From Anaeromyxobacter dehalogenans (GTDB taxonomy: Bacteria > Myxococcota_A > UBA9042 > DTJE01): a stretch of 10,998 nucleotides of DNA. Position 1 is the first letter of the stretch, and every line of letters starts with the position of its first letter. Below are positions 1 through 7,522 of this stretch, in pieces. The position numbers were made by a program, and so were the translations under genes. The DNA is taken from NCBI GenBank assembly GCA_020722625.1, contig DYKK01000085.1, forward strand, positions 1 to 10,998, read 5' to 3'. The notes under the pieces were generated by a model. The model saw only the letters and a program-made list of their open reading frames with translations. It was not told where the DNA came from and searched no databases.

Positions 1-5
1 GCGCC

Positions 6-3000
6 CTACCTGGGGCACGACGCGGGCACGGGGATCTGGCACGTCCAGGCCGAGCCGTCCGCACGCTCGGCGCAGACCTGGTTCTGCCCGCAACGCGGGG
101 CCGCGGGATCGCAGGGGCGCGCGCAGAACGGCGGCAGGTCCCATCGCCCGTCCCCATCTTCGTCGCGCGCGTCGGGCGGCGTGAAGCCGCCCCCGTCCAC
201 GTCCACCCACACGGGGTTCGTCATGGCCCAGGGGATCACGGGGTACGAGTCCGGCATCTGGATGGACAGGGACGACAGGGCCCCGCCCGCCAGGGCCACC
301 AGGTCGTCCACGGTCTCGACCTTCAGCAGGCTCTTCAAGAGCGGCTGAAGGACGGGGTCGTCGTAGAGCAACTGGAGGTCCGGCTTGTACGACGCGAGCA
401 GCGAATCCGCGCCGAGGGCAATCACCTGCTGCGTCAGGATCTGGCCGTAGGGGTGGCGCTTGTACACGGGAGACAACTGCTCCCGGTCCTCGAGGCCGTA
501 CGCCGTGACCACGAACCACGCATCCCGGTCCTGTACGCCGAGGTCCAGGGTCGCGTCCAGGTCCACGATCGCCTCCTTCGGGGCCTCGGGGAACAGGCGC
601 CGGAACAGCCGGCCGTTCCGAGTGACCTCCACGCGGTCCACGCGGAACCACGACGCGGTCTGGATGCGGATGCGCGCGGTCAGCGTCTTCGCGCCGGCGG
701 CGTCGAGCGTGTCCCCCACGGTCCCCCGGCGCCCGTCGTCCGTGACGACCTCGAACGAAATCATCGGACCTGATGACATCACGACCCGGTGTTGCCGGAC
801 CGCCTGGTCCACGTCGTGCAAGTCCAGCCCCTCCAGCCGGTCGGTGCCGACCGCGAGGAAGTTCCGCGGCAGGCCGACCTCGTCCAGGGTGTTGTGCGAG
901 TCGCTGTTGGACATCCCGGTCACCAGAAGTCCGGCGTTCAAAAAGGCGAACCAGTCCTCGACCGGCTGAAACCGGGACGTGCACGGCCGGACCTCGCACC
1001 CGTGGCACTCCTCGCGGCAGGCGGCCGCGCACGACGCCGTCCACCCGGTCCCGCCCTGGGCCGGCGCGGCACAGCATTCCGGGTGCGTCCCGCACACGCA
1101 CGCCTCGCAGGGGCAGTCCTCGCCCCCGCACCCGGCCTGGAACCCGCCGCCCTCGCCCGGGATCGCCTCGCACCCGGCCATGGCCTTCGCGCAATCGCAT
1201 CCCACGTCCGTGGCCTCGGTCGTGGCCCAGAACGCGGCCTCTTCCTCGGGGGTGCGTTCGAGCATGGTCCGGACCGACAAGAACTTCAGGGCCTCGAGCG
1301 CGATGCGCTTGCACTCGAGCAGCCCGACGCCCTCCGCGCCGCAGCGCGCCATCTCGTCCCGGAACTCGCGGTGCCACCGGCAGTGGTCCCACAGGATGCG
1401 CTGGTCCGCGACCTCGTCCGGCAGGGTCACACCCGCCGGCCGCGCCATCCCCTCGCACGCGGGCGAGGGGTCCACCTGCAACCATCCGCACACGGACTTC
1501 GAGGGGTCGGCCTCGTCCAGCGGGAATCTCTTCGGGTCCCGCGCCGTCACGACCTCCCGGAAGCAGCGGTTGTGCGCCTCCATCTCGCCCACGGTGGGGG
1601 TGCGCAGGTACTCCGCGTGCTTGCCGTTGAGCACCTCGAACGCATCGAAGGAGCACGGGGCCTCCTCGAGGGCCCGGTTGCACATCTCCATGCCGGGCGT
1701 CTTCCGTTCCAGGTCGTAGGTCCGCATCCCGATCTGCGACAGGTACCCCATGAACCCGTCGCGCGGGTGGTTCACCTGCACGACGAAGTCGTCCAGCGAG
1801 CCCAGGGCCCGCGCCCGCAGCCCCTCCCAGATCTGGGTCATCGTCCGCTTGACCCACTGCACCGGGTCGTGGACCGCGAGTTTCGTGTCGTCGTAGCGAA
1901 GGGGATAGCCGTTGAAGTGGCCCCACTCCAGGGGCGAGGTCTCGACCCCGACCTGGGTCATGAGGTAGCGTTCGAGCCCCATCTCGAGGACGTACGGCGA
2001 ATAGTCCGTCACGTGGTCGTGGTCCGAAGACGACACAATCTCCAGGCCCTCCGCCACGGCCGCGGCCACCCTCAGGTCCATCGGGAGCGCGGAATCCACG
2101 CTGTTGCGGGCGTGGACGTGAAAGTCCCCGGCGATGAACCCGCTCGTGTCCACCTCGTGCGGCAGGACCACCTGGAGGGTCCGGCGCTGGCCCCCGCGGA
2201 CCTCGTAGTCGGACACCACGGCCCGGCCATACTCGGGCCCCCGCGACGCCACCACGTCGTACCGGCCCGGCGGGAGGCGGACCGTCCCCCTCCCTGTCGC
2301 GGAATGTTCCAGTGCCAGAATTCCGTGGTCATAGCGAGGGTCCCCGAGCGCCGCGTCGTTCTGCCCGTCCCAGTCGTACCGCATCCCGGTGGCGTCCAGC
2401 GGGACGAAGGCGACCTTCGCCGGGATCGCCTGCCCGCCCTGGTCCACCACGCGGTACTCGATTTCCCCGGGGGGCGGGAGGACCAGGGTGACGCGCCCGG
2501 TCCCGCCGGCCCCCACCGTGACCGGCACCGGCGCGGAGGTGCCCCGTTCGCGCGCGTGCGCCAGCAGGAAGTAACGACCCGGGGGCAATGGACCGGAAAA
2601 GGCCCCGTCCAGGGTCCGGTCCTGGCCCACGTCCGTCCTCATCTGCGAGACGACCCCCGCGTTGCCGAACACCCGCACCGCGCACCGCCGGATCGCCTCC
2701 CAGTCCGCCAGGGGCTCGCCGCAGTCCTCCTCCACGCTCGGGTCGCGCACCGCGAACACGTCCACCCCGGACAGGGGCGCGAAGGACCCCTCCTCCAGGA
2801 CCACGCCCTCGACCTCTCCCGTCTCGACGCCCCGAAGCGAATAGACGGTCCGCAGGACCGACCCCACATCCCCGTCCCCCACGGCCAGGTAGCGCTCGTA
2901 GGTGTAGTTTCGATTCGGGTCGCGCATCGCCCCCCCGGCCCCCTCCTCCAGCCGGTCCCCCTCCGAGAAGTGCGTCAGGACCGCGGTGGCCGAGGTCGAG

Positions 3001-4562
3001 AACAGCGGCACCATCACCTTGGACGGCAGGCACGCGTGCGCGGGCACGAGGTCGAGGACCGCCCCCTCCCCGAGCCGGGCCACGGCCTGCGTGGCCCGCG
3101 CGTCCTCGGTCAAGAACCGCGCCTTCCACTCGTCCACGGCCTGCTGCCGCGCGGCCTCGCCCGCCTCGACGCCGGGGTCGGAGGCCCCGTTCTCGACCTC
3201 CATCAGGAAGACCGGCCGGCGGTCCACCACCAGTTGCCGCACGCGCGCGTCCGCGTCCGCCAGACCGTACTCGTCGCGCAGCACCTGGACCACCTCGTCC
3301 TCGCGGCTCACGTCGCGCAGGCGCACCAGCGCCAACCGGAAGGTCGGGCACTCGATGGGCGCCTTCTGGTACGGGTTGACCGTGGTCCACGCGTAACTGA
3401 CGTTGCGGGCGGTCGCCGCCATGAAGTCATAGACGTAGGGGCTCCCCAGCGACCCCACGCCCTGCCACATGTCCTCGAAGACCTTGCGGTCCAGGTCGTA
3501 TCCCTCGCCCGGCACGAACACGGACGCCTCGGTCCCGTAGAACAAGAAGTCCCCGGCCACGACGCCTCCCCGCCACGCGGGGTCGCGCCAGTCCTGCAAC
3601 CCCCCGAGCAGGACCCGGAAAAAGTCGCGGCTCTCGTTGAAGGTCGGCATGGCCTTGGGGGCCGCCGCGCACTCGCACACCGGGCACGCGCGCTTGAAGG
3701 GGCTCGCATACCCCTCGCGGGGTTCCGAGACCTCCTCGAAGACGTAGCCGTGCTCGCACTGAAGGTCGCACGGGACCGGCCGGCACCCCCCGAGCAGGGA
3801 CTCGGACTGGGGGGACAGGGCCACCGTGGTCCGCATCGTCAGCCAGGATTCGCCTTCATGCAGAATATAATCAGTCGTAAAATCAAAGGATATCTGAAGA
3901 CGGTTGAGCAGCCCGAAGAGGTTGACCCCCAGGAACTGGTCCACCATGTCCGCGATCTGGTCGAAGGTGAAGCCGGCCAGGTTCAGGTCGCCCAGAAACC
4001 CCTGCAAGACGTCGCGGTTCAGGAACTTCAGCATGTCGAACATGTACGCCGAGTGCCCCTGCACGCGGACCACGGCCTCCCCGTCGCGCCCGTCCTTGCC
4101 GTCCGGGATGCCCACGTACGCGACGGTGGTCTCGACCCGGATGCCCGCGTCCGGGTCGTCCTGGGTGGGCAGGCGCACCACGCGGTTCGGGTTCTGGGGG
4201 TCCACGACCAGGAGGTTCGCCAGCGGGAAGGCCTCGGTGAACGAGTCCCACCCCTTGCCCCCGCGGTCCTGAGACCACCAGCGGTGGCGGTCCACGTCCA
4301 GGAGCGTCCCCCCGAACACGCCTGCGGCCCAGCCCGGTCCCACGTTCCCGACCAGGGCGCGCACCTGGTCGTTCTCGAGGACGAAGTCCCCGAGTTTCCC
4401 CTTCGCGGACGGCCCGCCGATCAACTCGTCCTGCCGCGTGACCTGGAAGGCGCGAAGCGGGGGCTTGTTCTCGGCGCAGGCATGGAGCGCCGCCGCCGCG
4501 AGGAGCGCCCCGGTCCAGATTCTCCGCCCGACCTCGATCCGCCGCCACCGTCTCGGCAGCAC
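6..4562 (-). CDS. Large CehA/McbA-family PHP-domain metallohydrolase, predicted lipoprotein with cysteine-rich inserts
   Basis: Probable metal-dependent hydrolase of the PHP superfamily (CehA/McbA type), exported to the envelope; substrate unknown. Residues are numbered from the upstream ATG at 4703 (1,565 aa); subtract 47 for the GTG start chosen here (1,518 aa). PHP metal-site motifs are visible: H862-V-H864, D894-H-D-H897, E921, E926-W-G-H929, N978-H979-P and N1266-S-D1268-S-H1270. The family-like ending TNPVWVDVDG lies at 1496-1505. Carboxypeptidase-regulatory-like beta domains precede the PHP part (about 628-850). Cysteine modules lie at 307-345 (antistasin-like spacing), 1169-1241 and 1527-1563, with a DEDGDG calcium-type loop near 1514. 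A twin-Arg/hydrophobic stretch ends in L-H-A-C76, a plausible lipobox. The GTG at 4562 was chosen because it gives a 28-residue signal peptide; the ATG at 4703 would give 75 residues. It is the last gene of a likely three-gene operon. Family assignment is firm; start and substrate are uncertain. Confidence 0.88.
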   Translation of the reverse strand: MLPRRWRRIEVGRRIWTGALLAAAALHACAENKPPLRAFQVTRQDELIGGPSAKGKLGDFVLENDQVRALVGNVGPGWAAGVFGGTLLDVDRHRWWSQDRGGKGWDSFTEAFPLANLLVVDPQNPNRVVRLPTQDDPDAGIRVETTVAYVGIPDGKDGRDGEAVVRVQGHSAYMFDMLKFLNRDVLQGFLGDLNLAGFTFDQIADMVDQFLGVNLFGLLNRLQISFDFTTDYILHEGESWLTMRTTVALSPQSESLLGGCRPVPCDLQCEHGYVFEEVSEPREGYASPFKRACPVCECAAAPKAMPTFNESRDFFRVLLGGLQDWRDPAWRGGVVAGDFLFYGTEASVFVPGEGYDLDRKVFEDMWQGVGSLGSPYVYDFMAATARNVSYAWTTVNPYQKAPIECPTFRLALVRLRDVSREDEVVQVLRDEYGLADADARVRQLVVDRRPVFLMEVENGASDPGVEAGEAARQQAVDEWKARFLTEDARATQAVARLGEGAVLDLVPAHACLPSKVMVPLFSTSATAVLTHFSEGDRLEEGAGGAMRDPNRNYTYERYLAVGDGDVGSVLRTVYSLRGVETGEVEGVVLEEGSFAPLSGVDVFAVRDPSVEEDCGEPLADWEAIRRCAVRVFGNAGVVSQMRTDVGQDRTLDGAFSGPLPPGRYFLLAHARERGTSAPVPVTVGAGGTGRVTLVLPPPGEIEYRVVDQGGQAIPAKVAFVPLDATGMRYDWDGQNDAALGDPRYDHGILALEHSATGRGTVRLPPGRYDVVASRGPEYGRAVVSDYEVRGGQRRTLQVVLPHEVDTSGFIAGDFHVHARNSVDSALPMDLRVAAAVAEGLEIVSSSDHDHVTDYSPYVLEMGLERYLMTQVGVETSPLEWGHFNGYPLRYDDTKLAVHDPVQWVKRTMTQIWEGLRARALGSLDDFVVQVNHPRDGFMGYLSQIGMRTYDLERKTPGMEMCNRALEEAPCSFDAFEVLNGKHAEYLRTPTVGEMEAHNRCFREVVTARDPKRFPLDEADPSKSVCGWLQVDPSPACEGMARPAGVTLPDEVADQRILWDHCRWHREFRDEMARCGAEGVGLLECKRIALEALKFLSVRTMLERTPEEEAAFWATTEATDVGCDCAKAMAGCEAIPGEGGGFQAGCGGEDCPCEACVCGTHPECCAAPAQGGTGWTASCAAACREECHGCEVRPCTSRFQPVEDWFAFLNAGLLVTGMSNSDSHNTLDEVGLPRNFLAVGTDRLEGLDLHDVDQAVRQHRVVMSSGPMISFEVVTDDGRRGTVGDTLDAAGAKTLTARIRIQTASWFRVDRVEVTRNGRLFRRLFPEAPKEAIVDLDATLDLGVQDRDAWFVVTAYGLEDREQLSPVYKRHPYGQILTQQVIALGADSLLASYKPDLQLLYDDPVLQPLLKSLLKVETVDDLVALAGGALSSLSIQMPDSYPVIPWAMTNPVWVDVDGGGFTPPDARDEDGDGRWDLPPFCARPCDPAAPRCGQNQVCAERADGSAWTCQIPVPASCPR

Positions 4563-4619
4563 GACGGAATCCCTTGATTTGTCGCGTTCTCGTGCCCGCC
4601 GCGACCTGGAAGTCGCGGC
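4551..4619 (-). repeat. Dispersed repeat, copy A, with perfect hairpin
   Basis: Positions 4551-4605 match 10944-10998 at 47 of 55 bases without gaps. The longest shared blocks are CGCGACAAATCAA and TTCCGTCGT (minus strand). Next to it lies a perfect 8-base inverted repeat: GCCGCGAC at 4598-4605 and GTCGCGGC at 4612-4619, with a 6-base loop. A third arm, GTCGCG at 4581-4586, can pair instead with 4600-4605, so two hairpins are mutually exclusive. It lies between the porin stop and the hydrolase signal peptide and overlaps the likely GTG start (4562). No T-run follows the stem, so it is not an ordinary intrinsic terminator. Confidence 0.8.
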
Positions 4620-4700
4620 CCCAGGGTGGTGAAATGAGACGAAGCAGATTTCATGTTGTTTCGAAGAATTGCGGAGATTGATGGCGGATTCGGGTCCGAG

Positions 4701-4716
4701 CATGGCGATTCCCTCC
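4701..4716 (-). promoter_or_regulatory. Ribosome binding site and ATG competing as start of the hydrolase gene
   Basis: On the minus strand a GGAGGG (4711-4716) sits 7 bases before an ATG (4701-4703), only 19 bases after the porin stop codon. This is a better initiation site than the internal GTG at 4562, where AAGGGA lies 7 bases upstream. The frame from this ATG runs open into the hydrolase. Its first 47 codons, however, cross a perfect hairpin and a dispersed repeat, and they place the signal peptide's hydrophobic core 64 residues from the N terminus. It may be a relict or translationally coupled start. Confidence 0.45.
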
Positions 4717-4722
4717 GTGCGG

Positions 4723-5889
4723 CTAGAACGCGCACTGGACGCCCGCGATCACCGCGTCGTTCTTCAGGGAGAGCCCGTGCCGCTCCCACCGGTGCTGGTA
4801 CTCGACCTGGGCCTTGAAGAAGTTGGCGACCGCGTAGTAGGTGAATGTCCCGGCCACCACGACCTCGTCCCCTTCCGTCTTCAGGTCGCGGTTGTCATCG
4901 AGAACCTCGACCCGCGCGGCCAGCCCGAACTTGCGCCACACGTACCCGAGCGACCCCTGTGCGGCCAGGCGCTGGACCTCGGACGGGATGGTGTTGTCCG
5001 TGCTGGTCGGGTTCTTCTGGGGCTTCGAGCGGTCCCACAGGACCTCCCCGAACAGGTGCGCCCCGTACCATTTGAAGTGCAAATACCCCGAGGCCCCGAG
5101 CGTCGCGATGCTGCGCCCGTCGTTGTAGAAGAAGGCGCCGCCCACGCCCAGGCGCGGATGCTCCGACCCCGAGGTGTCGCCCTCGTCGGGGCCGACCGGG
5201 TCGAGCGGCTCGAAGTCCACGCGGCCCACGTAGGACAGGCGCTCGAACTTGTTCCCCTCCGTGACCCCGACGGGCTCATACCCCTCGTGGAAACCCGACT
5301 TGCGCTGGAGCCCGTTGAAGACCCCGGCGGTGATGCGCAGGTGGTCGAGCCAGGGTTCGCCATAGACCACGACCCCCATGGTCGAGGAGGGAGCCATCGC
5401 GTAAGTCCCCAGGCCCCGATCCAGGTGGGCGAGGCGCGCGGACGACCGGTTCTCGCTGGTCGAGAACGGAAACTTCATGAAGCCCGCCGCGGCCCCGGCG
5501 TACCGGACCGGGCGGAAGTCCACGTACGCCTCGTACAGGGGACCCCCGGTGCGCTCCTGGTCAAAGGCGTCGAGCTCCACCTTGAACCGGAGCCAGTCCT
5601 CGAAGCCGCCTTCCACGCCGAGGCGCGCACGCCGCAGGCGAAACCCCGGCTGCTGCATGGCGTCCCCGTCGGACCGGAGCGCGTCGTCGCCGACCCAACC
5701 GCCCCACGCCTGGATGCGCCCGTGCAGGGCCGCGTGGAAGGGACCGGACTCGAAGCGGGCCGCCCCGCGCTCGAGGACCTGTTCGAGCGATTCCCCCTGA
5801 ACCGGGGCCAGGGGGGCCTCGTCCGCGTCTTGCGCCAGGGCCGAGAGGGGGAACCACGCCATCGCCAGGACCACGACGAACCACCGCAT
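4723..5889 (-). CDS. Phosphate-selective porin O/P family outer-membrane protein
   Basis: Outer-membrane beta-barrel porin of the OprO/OprP (phosphate-selective porin) family, 388 aa, in the usual size range. A clear signal peptide ends in A-L-A19 before Q20, and the protein ends in Phe388, as barrel proteins typically do. Alternating aromatic and hydrophobic strands run through the sequence. The segment from about 83 to 160 (RLRRARLGVEG, then FKVELDAFD, YVDFRP, GFMKFPFSTSENRSS) is the typical N-terminal part of this family. Loops are acidic and glycine-rich (about 228-245). GGAGG lies 5 bases before the ATG, which supports this start. It lies 56 bases after the dehydrogenase gene and just before the PHP hydrolase gene. 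The anion carried (phosphate, polyphosphate or other) cannot be read from the sequence; the family call is good. Confidence 0.88.
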   Translation of the reverse strand: MRWFVVVLAMAWFPLSALAQDADEAPLAPVQGESLEQVLERGAARFESGPFHAALHGRIQAWGGWVGDDALRSDGDAMQQPGFRLRRARLGVEGGFEDWLRFKVELDAFDQERTGGPLYEAYVDFRPVRYAGAAAGFMKFPFSTSENRSSARLAHLDRGLGTYAMAPSSTMGVVVYGEPWLDHLRITAGVFNGLQRKSGFHEGYEPVGVTEGNKFERLSYVGRVDFEPLDPVGPDEGDTSGSEHPRLGVGGAFFYNDGRSIATLGASGYLHFKWYGAHLFGEVLWDRSKPQKNPTSTDNTIPSEVQRLAAQGSLGYVWRKFGLAARVEVLDDNRDLKTEGDEVVVAGTFTYYAVANFFKAQVEYQHRWERHGLSLKNDAVIAGVQCAF

Positions 5890-5945
5890 GTCTTCCTCCG
5901 GGGAGAGAACCGCGCCAATCCTACCCGTTCACGGGGTGATGTCAA
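5890..5945 (-). other. Short intergenic gap within the likely operon
   Basis: These 56 bases separate the dehydrogenase stop (TGA, 5946-5948) from the porin ATG. They hold the porin ribosome binding site (GGAGG, 5895-5899). The only structure is a weak CCCG/CGGG hairpin around 5924-5935, with no T-run. I see no promoter, so co-transcription is likely. Confidence 0.5.
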
Positions 5946-7304
5946 TCAACGGACCCACACGGTCTTTACGTTCACGAATTCGCGGATGCCAAAGACGCCG
6001 AGTTCGCGGCCGTACCCGGACGCCTTGAGCCCACCGAAGGGGAGCCGCGGGTCGGACTTGACGAGGCCGTTGATGAAGACGCTCCCGGCCTCGACCCGTT
6101 CCGCCAGGGCCAGGGCGCGCTCCGTGTCGCGCGAAAAGATTGCCGCTCCCAGGCCGAAGGCCGAGCGGTTCGCGAGCGCGATCGCGTGGTCCGCGTCCCG
6201 GACCCGGCAGACCGCCGCGACCGGGCCGAAGGTCTCCTCGTCGTGGGCCGCCATGCCCGGTTCGACCCCCGCGAGGACGGTCGGGGCGTAGAAGAACCCG
6301 GGGCGGTCGAGCCGCCTCCCGCCCGTGAGCAGTCGCGCGCCCGCGGCCACGGTGCGGGTGACCTGGTCGTGCAACTCGACGAGCAGGTCCTCGCGCGCGA
6401 GGGGCCCGAGGTCCGTGGCCCGGTCCATGGGGTCCCCGACTCGCAGGGCCTCCATCCGCCGCGTGAAGTCCGCCTCGAACCGGTCCGCGACCGGCTCCTC
6501 GACGATGAAGCGCTTCGCCGCGATGCAGGACTGGCCGTTGTTGAGGATGCGGGCCGTGACCGCCGTCGTCAGCGCGAGGTCCAGGTCCGCGTCCGCGAGC
6601 ACGACGAAGGGGTCCGATCCCCCGAGTTCGAGCACGGTCTTCTTGAGGGCCCGGCCCGCGGCCGCCGCGACCGAGCGGCCCGCTGGATCGCTCCCGGTCA
6701 GGGTCACGGCCCGGACGACCGGGTCCCGGAGGACCGCCTCGACCCGGCTCGACGGGATGAGCAGCGTCTGGAAACACCCCTCCGGGAACCCCGCGTCCCG
6801 GAAGACCTCCTCGATGGCCAGGGCGCAACCGGGGACGTTCGAGGCGTGTTTCAAAAGCCCCACGTTCCCCGCCATCAGGGCCGGGGCCGCGAACCGGAAG
6901 ACCTGCCAGAACGGAAAGTTCCACGGCATCACGGCCAGGACCGGACCCAGCGGGTCGAAGCGCACGAGACTCCGTGAGGCGTCGGTCGGGACGGCCTCGG
7001 GGGCCAGGTACGCGGCCGCGTGCTCCGCGTAGTGCTCGCACACCCACGCGCACTTTTCGACCTCGGCCTCCGCGGACGGCAGCGTCTTGCCCATCTCCTC
7101 GACCATCAGGGTCGCGTACCGGTCCTTCCGGTCCCGCAGGACCCCCTCGGCCGCGCGCATTCGCGCCGCACGGTCCTCGAACGCCGTCCACCGCCAGTCC
7201 TCGAACGCCCGGGCCGCACGCTGAAGCGCGCCTCGCACGTAGGTCTCGTCGTGGTCCGGCACCTCGCGGACCACCCGGCCCGTCGCGGGGTTGATGACCC
7301 TCAT
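5946..7304 (-). CDS. NAD(P)-dependent aldehyde dehydrogenase, succinate-semialdehyde (YneI/Sad-like) type
   Basis: Cytosolic enzyme oxidising an aldehyde, probably succinate semialdehyde, to the acid with NAD(P)+. From the chosen ATG it is 452 aa, close to the roughly 460 aa of E. coli Sad/YneI. Aldehyde dehydrogenase landmarks in order: PWNFPFW with oxyanion Asn129, cofactor-binding Lys152 in LLKHASN, Glu226 in LELGGSDPF, catalytic Cys260 in NNGQSCIAAKRF, Glu357 in EETFGP, and LPFGGLKASGYGRELG near the C terminus. The LELGGSDP and QSCIAAKRF wording is that of the YneI/Sad group. The start at 7304 is set by AGGAGG six bases upstream (7311-7316). The in-frame TTG at 7376 would precede the likely promoter. 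It is first in a likely operon with the porin and the PHP hydrolase, with no obvious metabolic link. The exact aldehyde substrate is not proven. Confidence 0.9.
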   Translation of the reverse strand: MRVINPATGRVVREVPDHDETYVRGALQRAARAFEDWRWTAFEDRAARMRAAEGVLRDRKDRYATLMVEEMGKTLPSAEAEVEKCAWVCEHYAEHAAAYLAPEAVPTDASRSLVRFDPLGPVLAVMPWNFPFWQVFRFAAPALMAGNVGLLKHASNVPGCALAIEEVFRDAGFPEGCFQTLLIPSSRVEAVLRDPVVRAVTLTGSDPAGRSVAAAAGRALKKTVLELGGSDPFVVLADADLDLALTTAVTARILNNGQSCIAAKRFIVEEPVADRFEADFTRRMEALRVGDPMDRATDLGPLAREDLLVELHDQVTRTVAAGARLLTGGRRLDRPGFFYAPTVLAGVEPGMAAHDEETFGPVAAVCRVRDADHAIALANRSAFGLGAAIFSRDTERALALAERVEAGSVFINGLVKSDPRLPFGGLKASGYGRELGVFGIREFVNVKTVWVR

Positions 7305-7330
7305 CGCCCACCTCCTCGAATCGTTCGCCG

Positions 7331-7369
7331 GTCCGGCGGGAAGCCCGGACCCCAGCCGTACCCATTGTA
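7331..7369 (-). promoter_or_regulatory. Possible promoter -10 box and leader hairpin of the dehydrogenase operon
   Basis: On the minus strand TACAAT (7364-7369, five of six matches to TATAAT) lies about 60 bases before the dehydrogenase ATG. No convincing -35 box is found 16-18 bases upstream. Just downstream, a 7-base inverted repeat (GGTCCGG 7331-7337 and CCGGACC 7346-7352) would sit near the 5' end of the transcript. The assignment is tentative. Confidence 0.35.
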
Positions 7370-7437
7370 GATTCAATCGAGGGATCGGAGGCGGGCTGAA
7401 TGTGCACAGAGGTGGGGCCGCCGGAGCGCGATTTCGT

Positions 7438-7466
7438 TTGACACGCGCCGGGGAATCGAGTAAACG
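7438..7466 (+). promoter_or_regulatory. Sigma-70-like promoter of the EF-G-like gene
   Basis: A perfect TTGACA (7438-7443) is followed by a 17-base spacer and a weak -10, TAAACG (7461-7466). It lies 56 bases before the ATG at 7523, with transcription expected to start near 7473. It is part of the 218-base divergent region shared with the dehydrogenase operon. Confidence 0.5.
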
Positions 7467-7471
7467 GGTGC

Positions 7472-7488
7472 GCCCGCGAAACGCGGGC
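7472..7488 (+). repeat. Perfect inverted repeat at the predicted 5' end of the EF-G-like transcript
   Basis: GCCCGCG (7472-7478) and CGCGGGC (7482-7488) form a 7-base stem with an AAA loop. It overlaps or starts at the expected transcription start, so it could be an operator or a 5' stem-loop affecting mRNA stability. No T-run follows, which argues against a terminator. Confidence 0.6.
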
Positions 7489-7522
7489 CTTGGACTTTGG
7501 GAGCCTGGCAGGCAGAGGCGTC

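Noticed and set aside
789..4577. A 1,262-codon open frame on the plus strand, antisense to the hydrolase gene
   Set aside because: It is rich in Arg, His and Pro with no domain motifs. It is the expected by-product of G/C-ending codons on the other strand, where TTA, CTA and TCA are rare.
4598..4619. The perfect hairpin after the porin gene as a Rho-independent terminator
   Set aside because: No T-run follows on either strand, and it belongs to a repeated element; I list it as part of the repeat.
4722..4725. CTAG appears only once in the window, at the porin stop
   Set aside because: CTAG depletion is widespread in bacteria, so it is not special to this genome, unlike AGCT.
4669..6291. A 540-codon plus-strand open frame across the porin
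   Set aside because: The minus-strand porin has a signal peptide, a ribosome site and a C-terminal Phe; the plus frame has none of these.
7305..7376. Extension of the dehydrogenase to the TTG at 7376
   Set aside because: It would add 24 residues not typical of the family and start upstream of the likely -10 box, while the ATG at 7304 has an excellent AGGAGG.
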